Shown: in pieces, positions 38,426 through 50,985 of the stretch
Numbering within the stretch: the stretch's first letter is position 1
Layout: each line of letters begins with the position of its first letter
From: Lagopus muta
Lineage: Eukaryota; Chordata; Aves; Galliformes; Phasianidae
DNA length: 64,000 nucleotides
Direction of reading: 5' to 3'
Assembly (NCBI RefSeq): GCF_023343835.1
Contig: NC_064437.1
Span: 196,001-260,000, forward strand
Made by a program: the position numbers and the translations under genes
Notes under the pieces: generated by a model
Told to the model about the DNA's origin: nothing
The model's database searches: none
What the model saw: the letters and a program-made list of their open reading frames with translations, nothing else

Positions 38426-41400
38426 AGTACATTAAAAAAGCTTAGACCTCAGTGAGGATGAAGTTTAATCCTTGCTGTTCACATAGGATTACCTCCTGCC
38501 ATGAGACAGTTGGCTAAAATAGCCTAACAGTTTCTTGAAGTCAGTATGCATTTGTCTTGAACTGGTAAGCTCTAAAGCTGAAAGTGGGATGTAGCCATGC
38601 TTATTGCAATATTCCCAAGGAGCCCTGCATAACAAATGAATGTATTTGGAACTCTGCTTTGTCAATGTGGGAGTAATAATATATTCATTCCAAAATATAA
38701 CATGGAAACTTGCATCCCTTGCTCTTTTTGTGGTGATCAATATAACTGTATTTCTCCAGTATCGTGATACTGATCTTCCAAAGTGTGAACGCCGTGCATG
38801 ATGCAGCTCAGTGACTCACCCAAAAGAGAACAATGCTCAATTATCTTTTTTTAATATGCATTTTTTTCAGGAAATTTAAACCCCAGAACAGCCGTGTGGA
38901 GGCAATCAAGTGTTTATCAGTGAGCAAAGCCTTTTGTGGGAGCGTATTTGCAACAATGTATGGGGAGGGGCTGGATGTTTCCTCACCATCAGTGTCTGTG
39001 GGGAGGGGTCCCTGGAGTGTGCTGAAGCCCTGGCCCGCTCCCGGTGTGAGGAATTAATTCAGGGACTCCATATCTCTGTCCATGACTTGGCTCAACATCT
39101 TGCAGCAAAGAGAGCACTGAGCAGTAAGAAAACCCTGCTCACAATAGAGAGCTGCCAACACTTGAAAACCTGCCAAAATCCAGGCTAATTAGGTGCAAAT
39201 TAATTAGATGGGAGAGGTGCATGTGAGGAGAGAAGGCATGTTAAGGACCCCCACTGGCACCAGGGCTGTAAGGAGCTAAGTTCTGCTCATGTGATGAGCC
39301 AGGTGCTCTGCACAAGGCTGCTGCAAGACTGACCTGTCACTGTGGCCTTGGGTGGCCTGGGTGTGGGTGTCTGTGAAGCCCTCTGCCCTTCGCTCAGTCA
39401 CGTATGAGTTTTGGTAGCAGCAAGTTAGTTTCTGTTTGCTGCAGATAAAGCTGATGTGTCTCACTCACCGAACACAGATGTCTTCTCTTGCTCCTGATGC
39501 TTCCCTTTGCCTCTCCCTGTGTGCTCCCTTCCCCTCATTAGGCAAGTTTCTTGCTGAGTAAAAACTGTAGAAAAATGTAGAAAAAACAGAGGTGTTCTTT
39601 TCGGTTTTTTGTTTGTTTTGTTTTGTTTTCAGTCCCAATGTTCAAGCAGTGTGCAGTCCTTGTCCCAGGGTATTTCTGAGCTCTCCTCCAGGCCTCCTGG
39701 GCCTCTGGAATCTGTGCCAAACAAAGCATTGGTGTTATGCCCACGATGCCAGGCAGCCAGCCACTGTGTGCAGGTTGTGTGAGGGAGGGAGGGCTGGCAG
39801 CACCACGAGTCTCAGATCGCAGTCGGTCTCCTTGCTTTGGCAGTGATTCTCAAGCCAGAGCGTATGCTTCCCTCTTGCTTCAGTGAGACTTAAGCATATG
39901 AGTAAGGCTAGGCATGTGCCTATGGTACTGAGAATAGATGTAGCAACTTGTGTAAGGTGAGCAAACTAAAAGGATGGCTGGCATGGCAACAGCTAAAGAA
40001 AAAAACCCTCAGTGCAAAAAAGCTGGTGTGCCAGGAGGGGCAGAGTGCTTCCTCCCAACTTGCTTGTCCACTGGGTGGCTTCAGGCACGCTCAGCCAGCT
40101 TGCTCCATGCTGGCTGAATGGTTAGTGAGTTCCACAAGTGAGTTTATCGGAGTGCCTTTTTTTTTGTTTGTCACTTTTGCTCATCCCAATATTACATTTG
40201 TTGTGTCCATGTGTACAGAGTTTGGCTTTCACTCAGGAATATTTTTGTTTGGTGTTATTAGTCCTGAATTTAAAGTTAATCCTTTGTGTTCGATCACAAC
40301 TTTGTCTCTAGTAGTAGAAAGATCCCATGCAACTCCAGCAGGTTCTTAAAAAGATCACTGTATGTCCTTCTAAATCCAAAAGTGTGCATTTTTAAAATAG
40401 TTTTAAGGGATAATTTCAACAAAATTGTATTACTGAAGGTGTTGATTTTGATGGAAGACTATAACCCAGAAAACTCAGAAGATCACTTCAGCAAGCCGTT
40501 GCCTAAACACAACTTCATTAGAATCTTAAGAACCAGAGTCAGATAAAGAAACCTCTTTAATGTACTTTGCGTGCTCAAAATGAGCCATTTATCAGTTTCA
40601 CTTAAAGAGAAATTGTAAAGATGATGGGTGGGGAGCCAAGTTTTCTTTAAATACTGAGCCTCTGAGTTAGCATTATTGTCTTGGCTGTGTTCCTCTCCGA
40701 ATGATATGATGCAGTCTCCAGATAATCTTAGAAAAGAAATTGCTCTCCTGTGAGTGAGTCTGAACAGAGCCAAGAAAAGGAGGAAATTCCCATGAAGACG
40801 CTGTGTTACTCTTGCTCAAGAGTACCTTGCTTTTTCAGGAGTACAGTCAAAAAAAGCCATGTATTTGTGTACAAATCAGTAGAATGTTTCTTGCATGGGT
40901 TGAGGTGTCATCTTCTAAGCACCACGTGCCAAATCTCTGGGATCTCTGTAGTCTCAGACAGAAAAGGCTGACAAGATAGTCCTCTGAGTGCTGAGTCCTC
41001 ATCTCTGCAGGGCTCAGGTGTGAATAGCTCCTTTTAAAGGCAGATTTTGTAATGTGTGAGTATTAAACATCAAACCACACAAAGTCAGTTTCTTTCCTAC
41101 TGCTAATTCTGCTACTCTTCATAGACTCCTATAGCAAAACTAAGCATTTATGTTTGCACTGAGAAATAGATACATGTATAAAAATCTGTTACAGATGTAA
41201 TAACTAATAAATACCTCTATTTTGATGTTTAAAGTATCAAGTATTCAATGTTCTGTGTTGGTATGTAGGCAGCTATTCGATAGATATGGTGGCAGTGCTC
41301 AGGAGTTTATAGCCCAATTCCTGGGTTTCAGATCCAGTAGAAATGATTTGTGGTGATTGCAGGTGACTACTTTTGTTCAGCTGTTCATGCTTTTAACAGT

Positions 41401-44400
41401 GAAAGGCAAGCAGGGACCTGGCAGCCAAGAACTTTGAGTAAATTGAATTTTACGGAGAATGCCATGACTAACACTGCTATCGTGACCTTGCTGTTTATTG
41501 GGATGGCTTTGCAATACTACAGTGTTTCGAAAAAATCATTTCCATATGAGCACTGGTGTGAGATTTTACTTTCTGAACATATCCTCCTCAGTTTGCGGGA
41601 TGTTCACCGCTGCGGAGCTAGGAGGAGTAGGAACCTATCTGTTTTCAATTGATTGTCAGAGGACTCACATACTTAGGCTGTGTGGTTCAGAATTGATTTA
41701 TTTTGTGGATGTGAAGTTGCAGTTATAACATTTTATTGAACAGCCATCATTGGTAAAGAGAAAGTTCAGGCACGCTGTAAAGAGATTAAATACCTCTGAA
41801 CCCAGGGGCTTTGGTCTGAGTGGTGAAACAGAGAGCTGTCTTCTGTTATCTGAGAGAGAGGGGCCTGGGATGCTCCACTGTCAACCTGCTATGAGAACTT
41901 GGTTTCATAGTGAGTACTGTGGCGTGGGTGATAATCAGTCTTCTGGACTATTCTGACTATGGGCAAAATTCCTCTTTGCTTTCCCCTCAGTCTTTCCTTA
42001 GAAGAAGCTCTGTTTTTTGGCTAGGACAAAGCCAAGCTGTGTGTCAGAGTAATCTGAGCTGATGCACTGATGGTTACAGCTAAGGGTCTTTTAATCACTT
42101 CTGCGCCTCTGCTTTCTGCCGTTTCTTGCTGGACTGTACATGCCTTTGAGCACACATTAGATGTGGAAAACGTGTTTGGAGAACAAGCCGAAGACTCTGC
42201 ACATCAACGTTCAACTTCCCACTGTGATGTGGTGTCCTTTGTGCCCCAGGTAAATCATTCAGACCTCCACTATGCCTCGATTAACATTCTGCAAGTGGCG
42301 TGCAATGTTACCTCTTCAGGGTTTTAGAAGGAAAGGTGTACGAAATACAGTGAGCTGCACAGCCTCGATGGCAGCGCGAAGTACTGCCCAAGCCTTGGGG
42401 TCACAAGTGCACCTCTAGCACCAGGTGCTGGGCACTTTGCTTTGGCTAATGATGATGGCAGCTCAATCACAGAGGGTGGATGAAAGGTTCAGGTTAACAA
42501 CTGTGTTTTTCTCAATCTCACATTTATCTGTTATCTTTGCTCTGTCTCCTGATCTGATAAAGTCATCCAGGAATGGGTTAAAAGAGTTTAATTATAAAGG
42601 GAAGATATGGCTGAGGTTTTCTTTAAACTGTTGCAGAACGTGAAGCATGGGGCATGTGAGATAAGAAGTGGATGTCAGCTTCCAAGAAGAGCTGAGTAAT
42701 CATCTCAGTGATGCTGCCAGCAACTTGCTTCCTTTTGATACAGCTAAAAGGTTACTGGAGGGTTGTTCACGTCACTGTGACTGCTGGGACTCTGGGATTT
42801 TGGTGACAGCTCCTTTCACTATTTGTTTATTTCTCTTCCATTTATTTGGAAGAGTGCATATTTTTTAGTTTGTTCAAAGGAGTCCCCTTCGTGTTTTTTT
42901 CTCTCTCAAAGAAACAAAACTGGAAAGAGCAGAGTCTTGACAGTATTTTGGCTCAGACCTTTGGCAGGTATTGAGTGAAAATATGGTGTGAAAAGTGTAA
43001 GCTCACACTATTTATGTCTACACTGAACAGCTGGTAATACTGGATTGCACGGTTAGGTTTGTTACCTTTGAGTATCAGTCACTCTTTGCAGCTCAAAGGA
43101 TGCCATTTACCATCGTCTGACTGCCAGGTCTTTCCTGGTTAGATTTATCTGTGAAAGCACAGATAACTGCCATTACATTTTTTTCAGAAATGTCCATAAC
43201 TCCTGCTGGTATTTTCTGGGACAGATAGCAGAAGCCTCAGGCCATTCCCTGCTTCCTATCAGTTTCAGCAGTTGCTTAGTGCTGCTGGTGCAAAGGTGGT
43301 GCCACATGTTGTAGAGACCAAACACTTATAGGGGGATGAAATCACCCCATCTTCTCCTGGGTGGCCATGGGCTGCCCCATCTGGTGCCCACTCCAGCCAC
43401 TAACACAGTGCCCCGTGGCTCAGGCTGGCACACAGCTTTTCATCTTCTCTTCCCTGTACTCCCTGGGGCTGAGGAGGTGATTTTCCCCATCCATTCCCCA
43501 CCAGGATCCCCTTTTGACACCCAGTTTTTCAGGGCAGGACCATGGCAACGTTGCCTGCTCTTTCTGAGTCTGCTGGTGACCTTCCTTGAAGAAGTGTGCA
43601 CCAGGAAAGCTGGTGTGGACCTGGATCTAGCTGCCCTGTAGGGTGACAGCAGGAGGGACCATATGACCACTCTGTGCAGACACATGTGGAGCTTACTTAT
43701 GGCAGCATCCCTTCTGCAATGCCCTCTGACACCAGCCACCCTTTCTTGTATGCTCTCCTTTGAGTTCACTTGTGTAACCCCTTTGGGGCAGGCTACGTCC
43801 CTGTCTGAGCCTGGCCTTCTCACATCAGCTTCCAAAAAGGAAACCTTCCCAAAGCCAGAGGTGAAATCATGCATTTCCACGCTTTACCACCTCCTGACTT
43901 TTCCTCTCCTTCCATCTTCAATAACTTCTCTTTTCTAAGTCTGTAACAAGCATCTAAATTATTTGTTCCTTGTGAGGGGCTCAGTGAAATGTAGGCTCAG
44001 TCTCTCACTGTCACCTGTTTGAGACTTTTGTGACCCGTGCAGTCTGGATGGCAGTCACTGTGGGCAATGGTTACTTCTCACTTGCAAGCAGGATAGAACC
44101 AAGACTGCAGCTAAGGCTTTGTAAGCGGTCCTTTCAGGGTATTGCATCTCCCTGGACATGTCTTACATTGCTCCCCAAGGCAGCATCGTTTCAGTGAAGA
44201 AATAAATCTGCTTCTATTCTCTTTCCGAGAGGAAGCACTCCTTGTGCTCTTCTGATCCTCTCTGCATTTCTCATTTAATTTCTATCTCCTATCATCCTCA
44301 CTGACAATAGCAATGATAATGCCAAATAATAATTATGATAGTAAGACCCACCAGTGCCTTCTGGCAGTTGTAGGAAGAATAGGGCATATCTGATAGTCAA

Positions 44401-45807
44401 ATTTCACTAAAAATTCTCTCTATATATAGAAAAATAACAATAATAAAAAAATAAGTTGGCTTTAGATTCAGCTTTTTGAGCAAGAAACAATATTCAATTT
44501 TTTGTAATTCTGATTTTTTTTTTTAACACACTTATAGTTTTTTAATGAACTTGTGGGGAAAAAAAAAATATAAATTTTTTTTCTCCCATCCTTACCACTT
44601 CAGTTCTGCTGTTTAATGCTGTGAGGGACTGGCTTTTCACCTGTATGTTGCAGACCCTGACAGTGCTGCCAGTGGAGGGCCAGAGGTGGAGGTCCGAGTC
44701 GGCAGAGGACGGGCATTTTGCTATTCTTATTTCACTCCATCCCAGAGGAACTGTGAGGTTTCCTGTCATTCTGTTTGCTCCCTTACCGGGCAGTGGAGAA
44801 CAGAGGTACGTTCACCTCAAATGGGAGAAAGGTGAAAACTCACTACACCATTTCACCAATGAGGTCCTTGATTGGAGCTTCCTTCATTCAGGACGCTGAA
44901 GTGGGAGTACATTGGTCTTCAGGCTGTGATGAAGCCCCGTTCCATTTAAACAGCACTGAATAGCAGAACTTTTGGTAGTGTTTTGATCAGGTCACAGTTT
45001 CCGCTGGTTCCTGTGACATGGCACAGATGGCTGGCACGAAGGTTGAGGCCCTGATGGAAGGGCTCTGCTGCTGCTGCCGCTGCTCAATGCAGAGGAGTTC
45101 TGCCTTCTGGAGGCACAGCCCTGTGCTGCTGCCATGGCTGCTGGTACCCTTGACATCAGTTCTACGCCAGGCTGTTGATATCTCACTTCTTGTTTAAAGC
45201 TGGCAGCATTCTCAGTGTACTCTGGGGCTTGTATCTCAGAATTGCAGTGTCAGCAGCCTCAGCTGCTTTGCTTCTGTGGAAGGAATTATAGTTAACCCAA
45301 AGTATGCTTTGCTTTTGTTCAGATTTCTCCTGTGATGCCTTTCTTGACAATTAATCCAACTTGGTCGTTCCATGTTTCCTGTGAGCCCATTTCTGAAGCC
45401 ACTGTGGACATAGGTGTATGAACTGGGGATGCTCGCGCAGCTTCTTTGCCCTTTGATTAAAAACAAATGACACAGGCTGCAGGGCAAATAACAATATTCA
45501 CCAATCTATTTTTCTTTCTTCTCAACAATTTGTTTATGTTGGAACTAAGCATTTGAGGTTTGAGCTGAGGTCCCTTTGCTTTGCTGTGGCAGAACTGACT
45601 GCTGTGTTTAAGTGGCACGCTGTTATCTTTTTTTACTCAGCTTTGGCCATGCATTTTATACCTCTGTACTCTCCTTTGATTTATGTTTGTTGTTTGTCTT
45701 CTGATTTTCTTTATTTTAATGTTTCCACCTTTCTACTTACTGATCATGGCAAACATGCATGCTAGAGAGTTTGACAGCTCATACTCAGTACAAATATTCT
45801 CCATTTA

Positions 45808-45871
45808 AAAAAAAAAAGTAATATATATATATATATATTTGTATATGTATGTATATATATATATATGTGTG
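45808..45871 (+). repeat. Poly-A and (TA)n microsatellite
   Basis: An A run is followed by two TA arrays separated by TTTGTATATGTATG. A smaller TA array lies at 46156-46170. Confidence 0.9.
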
Positions 45872-48800
45872 CCCTGAAAATCAAGAAAGCAGGTTTCCTA
45901 TCAGTCACATATAGAAGATGGCTCCAGAGTTGAGGGCCTAAAAGCTCTATCTTCTTTTCTGGAATAGTTAGATTCAAAGGCAGTGAACAATGAGATGATA
46001 TGGATATCCCAGAACCTCTCAATGCCTGCACTGTACCAGACCTCAATTCACTTAAAATTGAGCAAAGGAGAACTGTTCAGGGGAAATACTCCACCTATTC
46101 ATCTTCTTGCTTGTACTCCTTAAACTAAATTCAATGGATGATAACCTTAGCTGAGATATATATATATATGTAGATGGACAAGAACAGATTGCCTGAAATT
46201 TTTACCCTGAGGTTTTTTTAATTGGTTCCAGCTCTAAAATAGTGCAAGCCACTTATATACATGTCTGAATGCTCTTGATATGAAGTAGCTATACATCCTA
46301 TTCCTAAACAACTCTGCGTGAAAAAGGTTTTAGTCAACTCTGCAAAGAGCTGAAGAACTCAGCAATGATATGTTGCAGACCCTTCAAAATTATCTAAAGT
46401 GGAAAAATAGGGTCAATGCAACAGTAAATCACATTCAAGATGAATGAGCTGGAAAAGTAAAATTGAAATTATTGAATGAGATTTTATTACTATCTGCTGT
46501 GAGTGCTGTGGGATTAAAGAAAAAGGCCAGATTTCCTGTGGTATGCTAGTATAATCACTGTGATTTTATCACAGCTATGTCAATTTAGTGCAAAGGAAAA
46601 CGTGACCCTATAAATGTTTGTGATGAGAGGTTAGCAGCACAAAGAAAACAAGCAAATTGTGTAGCTTTCTATGGCACAGAGCTGATGAAGTCAGCAATTA
46701 AAACCTGTATGTTGCTCCACGGGCAGCTTCTGTGGATAGAGATGCCAGAGAGCAGCAGGCAATGGTGAGATGGCACACAGCGATGTCCGCGCCCTTGCCA
46801 ACCAGGAGCTGGGGAGCAAGGTGCAAGCCTGGGTTGAGATCAGGCTAGAGAAGCTCTGTGCAGGTATGTCCCCCATCCCCAGCACGCCTGCAGGGATAGG
46901 ACAGCCTGGCGCCCTGCTGGGAGGACTGGCTGATTCAGATTTGCACTGCAGAGTTGTGGGATGAGGGACAGGTCTGGCTGCCGTATGGCCCTTGCACCAG
47001 GCTCTCTGCACAACATCTCCCGGCAATAGCAAAAGCTGGCCTTAGCCAGCAAGCGCTGACCTTGTCAGCTGAGCTCCTGTGAGGGAGATGTGATGCACTC
47101 ACGGGCCGTGGAGATGGTGAGAGTGGAAAGTGCAGCTGCAGCTTGTCGGTCTCACAGCTGCTCTGGACCACCTGCAGCAGGGTCTTGCCCAGCTGACTTT
47201 GAGTATCTTGGAGGATGGGGGGCCCACAAGCCCTTTGACACCCAGGCTAGTGCTTGATAGCACTCGAGTGGGGAGAAAAAATAAAGAAGGAAGTTAACTA
47301 TTTGATTTAAATAGAATATCCAGTGCTTTAGGGTTTTTTTCCCTGCATCTTGTCCTGTCCCTAGGTGGCACTGAGTGCAGCCTGCCCTCCTTTTCTTTAG
47401 TTTCCCTACCAGTTATTCAAATACGCGCCTAAGGTTCCCCTGGTGCCTTCTCTCTTTGATACGAAACATCCCTGGTTCACTCGACCACTACTCCTGTGGA
47501 AGGTGCTCACCTTGTGGCCCTGCGCCTGTCTTGCTCTGGTATGTTCACAGCTTTCCTGTATGGGGAGCCCAGAGCTGGTAATGGCTCTCCAGGTATATCG
47601 CACCAGTGCTGAGTAGAGAAGGGATAATTTCCTGTTGGCAGAGCCCTTCCTGTCGGCACTAAGGGTGCTTTTGGACTTCTTTGCTATGAGGGTGTGTTGT
47701 ACAGAGAGAGGCCCAGAGTTGCTACACAGTGGGGAGAGCTCCAGGGGGGAGAGGGAATGGGCTCTTAGTCCTTTGAAGGAGCAGTCGGCAGTGCAGGGGC
47801 AGCCCTGGTGTCTGTCCCTGCGCCCCATACTGCTCCTGTCTGCTGCCCAGCACAGTGTGTAAGAGTCGCCTTACAGCCAGGCTGATGATGCAATGATGTT
47901 TTTGTTTATTTTTTCCTTTGGGCAGTGCCTAGAAGGTAGAGCTTGCAGTACCTTGCTTGCAGTTATCTTGGGCTAGGTCCAGGAAATCGTACTAGCAATA
48001 TATTGTTTGTTAAAGAAGGCTTGCACTCTGTTCCAATGACAAAATTATATGTGTGAGTCATTCTGCCAGAAATAGTGCAATGAGTCTTTGGTAGTTTGGA
48101 ATCTATGTCAGAAATAAAGCTTGGACAGAAAACAGAGATTTTTTGGCTTCAGGTAAGCAAAGCGAACCCCTCATGGGGGGGAAAAAAAAAAAGGTTGCAA
48201 TTTCAAGTGGAAAATGTCGGATGAGGGAAGAATGTACAAAGAGTGCCAAGAAACAGAGTTCTTTCTCTGGCATAGAACAGAGGGAAGCCTTTCCAGTTGG
48301 CGGTGGGGCACCCAGGAGCAGTGCGGTGGTCACAAGCTGGCAAACGTGCTGGTTTTTCACTCTGGTCAGTTACTTTCAAGTAGGCTTTGTGAGGTGCAGT
48401 ATGGAAACGTACATTATGTTCCTTCAACTACAAATGCTGGTGCTTCTAGCAAGTGTGCTACTTAATGTAAGTGTAAACACCAGGCAAGAAAGGGAGCTGC
48501 TTTTCATAGCTTGGGAAATCATACACCGAGATAAATGTGATGAACTGTTTCATTCAGTTGTTAGTGCTGAGAACCAGTCTTGGATAAAGAAATGCCTTTG
48601 GTCTGGGATAACCAAAATGTCAGCATAGCAATAATAATGAAGACAGGCAGAGATTGGCTTCCTCCCGCAGTCCAGGTTCATTGATTTCATCACTGTGAAA
48701 TAGAAATTCCTATTTCTTACAGTACTTTGTATCTCCCTCCATTTTTATTTTATTTTTTAATTTAATCATTTCCAACTTCTAGTAGCCTCTAAAAGCTGGT

Positions 48801-49846
48801 GAAGAATTAAGGCTGTAAGTAGCCAACCTTTGTCGTAGTGTTAAGCGTCAGGGGCATTAAAGCAGTTTAATGTATTTATGGTGGGAATTAGATGTCAGAC
48901 ATTGTTCAGCACGGCTTCAGGCTGAGCTCTGCAATCCGCAGATGTTTATCCTGTGAAAGGGACAGAAAATCTCAACTTTTGAGCGCCTCGTTTTAGGGTT
49001 CTCTTCAGTTTCTCAGCTTCAACTATCGCAGACGTCCTCTCACAAACACTGTCTAAAATTCTTCCACTCACATTTTTATTGACAAATTTAGGTCTTGAAA
49101 TGTATCGATCATCTCTCTGGAGTTCCTTTGTGAAGGACTAGAAATAAATTACCCTAGGTCAAGTTCTGTTTATGCAGTGGGTTGTTCCTGCAGCATTACC
49201 TTCTTGACTTAATAGCTTCCTTTTGGATGACATTTCTCCAAGAAAGAAGACAAATTGTCTGAGGTCAGCCTGCAGATCAGCTCAGAGCGCAGGAGGAAAT
49301 TGCAGCTGATCAGCTAAATGCAGGGCTGTGCCCGCAGTGCAGGCAGCACGCCGCTGCTCCACAGGACGCACCGTGGGAGCGCTGACCCTGCCCTGCCGTG
49401 CACTGCTTTCAGCTGTCTTTTTTCCTTTTCTTCTCCCCACACTTGGTCCAGCTCAGACCTTTCTCAAGTCCGACAGACGTAAGTGGCCTGGTGACAGTGA
49501 ATGTTGTCAGCAGAGCTGTCCTTCCTGCACAATGCTGAAACGTTCAGTGCTCCACAATCTCCTTGTATTAACCCAGCGATCACCTGGCCGTGTCCAAAGC
49601 TCTCAGCTATCTCTGCAGGCGTTGCACAGTTGAATTTTCCCTCTCTTTGCCTCCTGCAGCCTTCTTTGTAAGTGAATACGAAGTGCTGGAAGCTTGCAGC
49701 CCACTCTGCTCTTGCAGCTGCACAGCGGCTGTGCTCTGGGGATTGTTTCCTGCTGGTGGCTCAGGACTGGGGGAAAAGATTCAAGGGCTGCTGCTGGTCC
49801 CACAGTTCTGCTTTTGGTGAACTTGATGCTGGTTCACAAATGTGTA

Positions 49847-49875
49847 CATGGGTTTCTTGCTCTGAAAGTAGTGCC
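49847..49875 (+). repeat. Mariner terminal inverted repeat, left
   Basis: The core TGCTCTGAAAGTA is shared with the reverse complement of the right repeat. The outer eleven bases have diverged strongly. TA precedes it. Confidence 0.8.
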
Positions 49876-50338
49876 TTCTATTTATTTCCACAAAAAGCAC
49901 AGCAGATACGAAGAGCACAACAACACTATTGGATAGAGCAAATCCTCAGCTACAAAACACTGTTTTTCAACACAGTCTCCACTGTGAAATGTGCATTTTT
50001 TCTAGTGCCGAACAAGAGCCTGCATGCCATGCTCTTTAATGTCTACACCAAAGGACTTGATGTCCTGTTGCCACTGCCGCCTCTCTGTGCTCAACATCCA
50101 CTCTTTGGTGTCCATCAACTTTAAGCACACATCGATGAATGTCAGTGGGTTCCAACTGTTTCTGCATGAAGGAATCCAGTGGCACACCTTTGCTTCAGAT
50201 GCCATTTGGTCAGACTGCCCCTCTGCTGCTATCTGTCATGCAGCAAAAAAAATGTAACAGGATGTTGGCACAAAGGTTCAACCTCTGCTACCATACTGCC
50301 AACATCCATCTCTGATGTTGAGGGCCATTGTAATAGGA

Positions 50339-50367
50339 GGCATTACTTTCAGAGCAGCCCTGGCACG
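50339..50367 (-). repeat. Mariner terminal inverted repeat, right
   Basis: It contains GGCATTACTTTCAGAGCA, the inverted partner of the left repeat. TA follows at 50368. Confidence 0.8.
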
Positions 50368-50739
50368 TAACAAGTAAATATGATTGATTGAGAGTACATT
50401 TGCTGAAGCTGATGGCTTTTAGTGGTATGAAATTCACCGTGAGGGAGCAGCCAGATCTGCAGGCACTAGCTGGAGTGGCACCAAACCTGTGCATTTTGAA
50501 GCCATGCTTAAAGAGCCAAGCTGAAACTTGGCTCTGTGTCTTTCTCGCTGCACACTGTGCCTGTTGGGGCAGGACCCGGCCTGTTTCCCTCTGTACTGCT
50601 TCTTAGTTATGGCTATGGCTCTATTTTAACATGCACCTCCCAAGCACAGCCAGCCCATATTTGAGGTGCTGGAGTTACCTTTTCCCTTTGCGAATTCTTC
50701 TGTTTATTCTGTGCTCTACGGGAGAAGAAAAATAAAAGT

Positions 50740-50985
50740 CTCCCTTTAATTAAGCTCTTTACCCTTTGAAGTTGTTTTGGATTTTTTTTCCATTGATGAT
50801 GTAATTTATGTAAATAATCATCTATCTATGAAAGGAGTGCGTCTGTCAAAAGCTAAAATAAAAAACATCCGTCATTTTGAAGTGATTAACATTCTCCAGA
50901 TGTTTAAATCATCGGATTTCAGGAGTTTCCCTTTGTTGTGATAATGATATAGTATCCAGAACAAGAATGTTTACTTTTTTGCATG
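50740..50985. promoter_or_regulatory. Candidate conserved non-coding block
   Basis: Non-repetitive AT-rich sequence carries TTTAATTAAG, GTAAATAATCATC, GTGATTAACATT and TTTAAATCATCGG in quick succession. It lies about 370 bp right of the mariner copy and reads like a homeodomain or PBX-type enhancer. Conservation was not tested. Confidence 0.25.

Larger units (their letters stand above)
33581..49846. other. Gene-free stretch
   Basis: It is mostly single-copy AT-rich DNA. It includes a mildly CpG-enriched patch (about 34010-34720), one CR1 tip (37955), the hairpin at 38397 and AT microsatellites at 45808 and 46156. I see no gene. Confidence 0.55.
49847..50367 (-). mobile_element. Short mariner-type element (Galluhop-like, internally deleted)
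   Basis: The 521-bp element has 29-bp terminal inverted repeats (49847-49875 and 50339-50367). The inner 18 bases match at 17 positions, the whole repeat at 20 of 29. TA dinucleotides at 49845-49846 and 50368-50369 directly flank it, the target duplication expected of Tc1/mariner. Autonomous mariners are about 1.3 kb, so this copy has lost most of its middle. On the minus strand a 67-codon frame (50205-50002) looks like the decayed C-terminal end of a transposase; this is a weak resemblance. The name Galluhop, the chicken mariner, is from memory of the family and should be read as 'like'. It has no complete transposase and could not move by itself. Confidence 0.82.

Noticed and set aside
39842-39856. 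CAGTGATTCTCAAG, similar to hAT terminal repeats
   Set aside because: No matching inverted end or 8-bp target duplication was found nearby.
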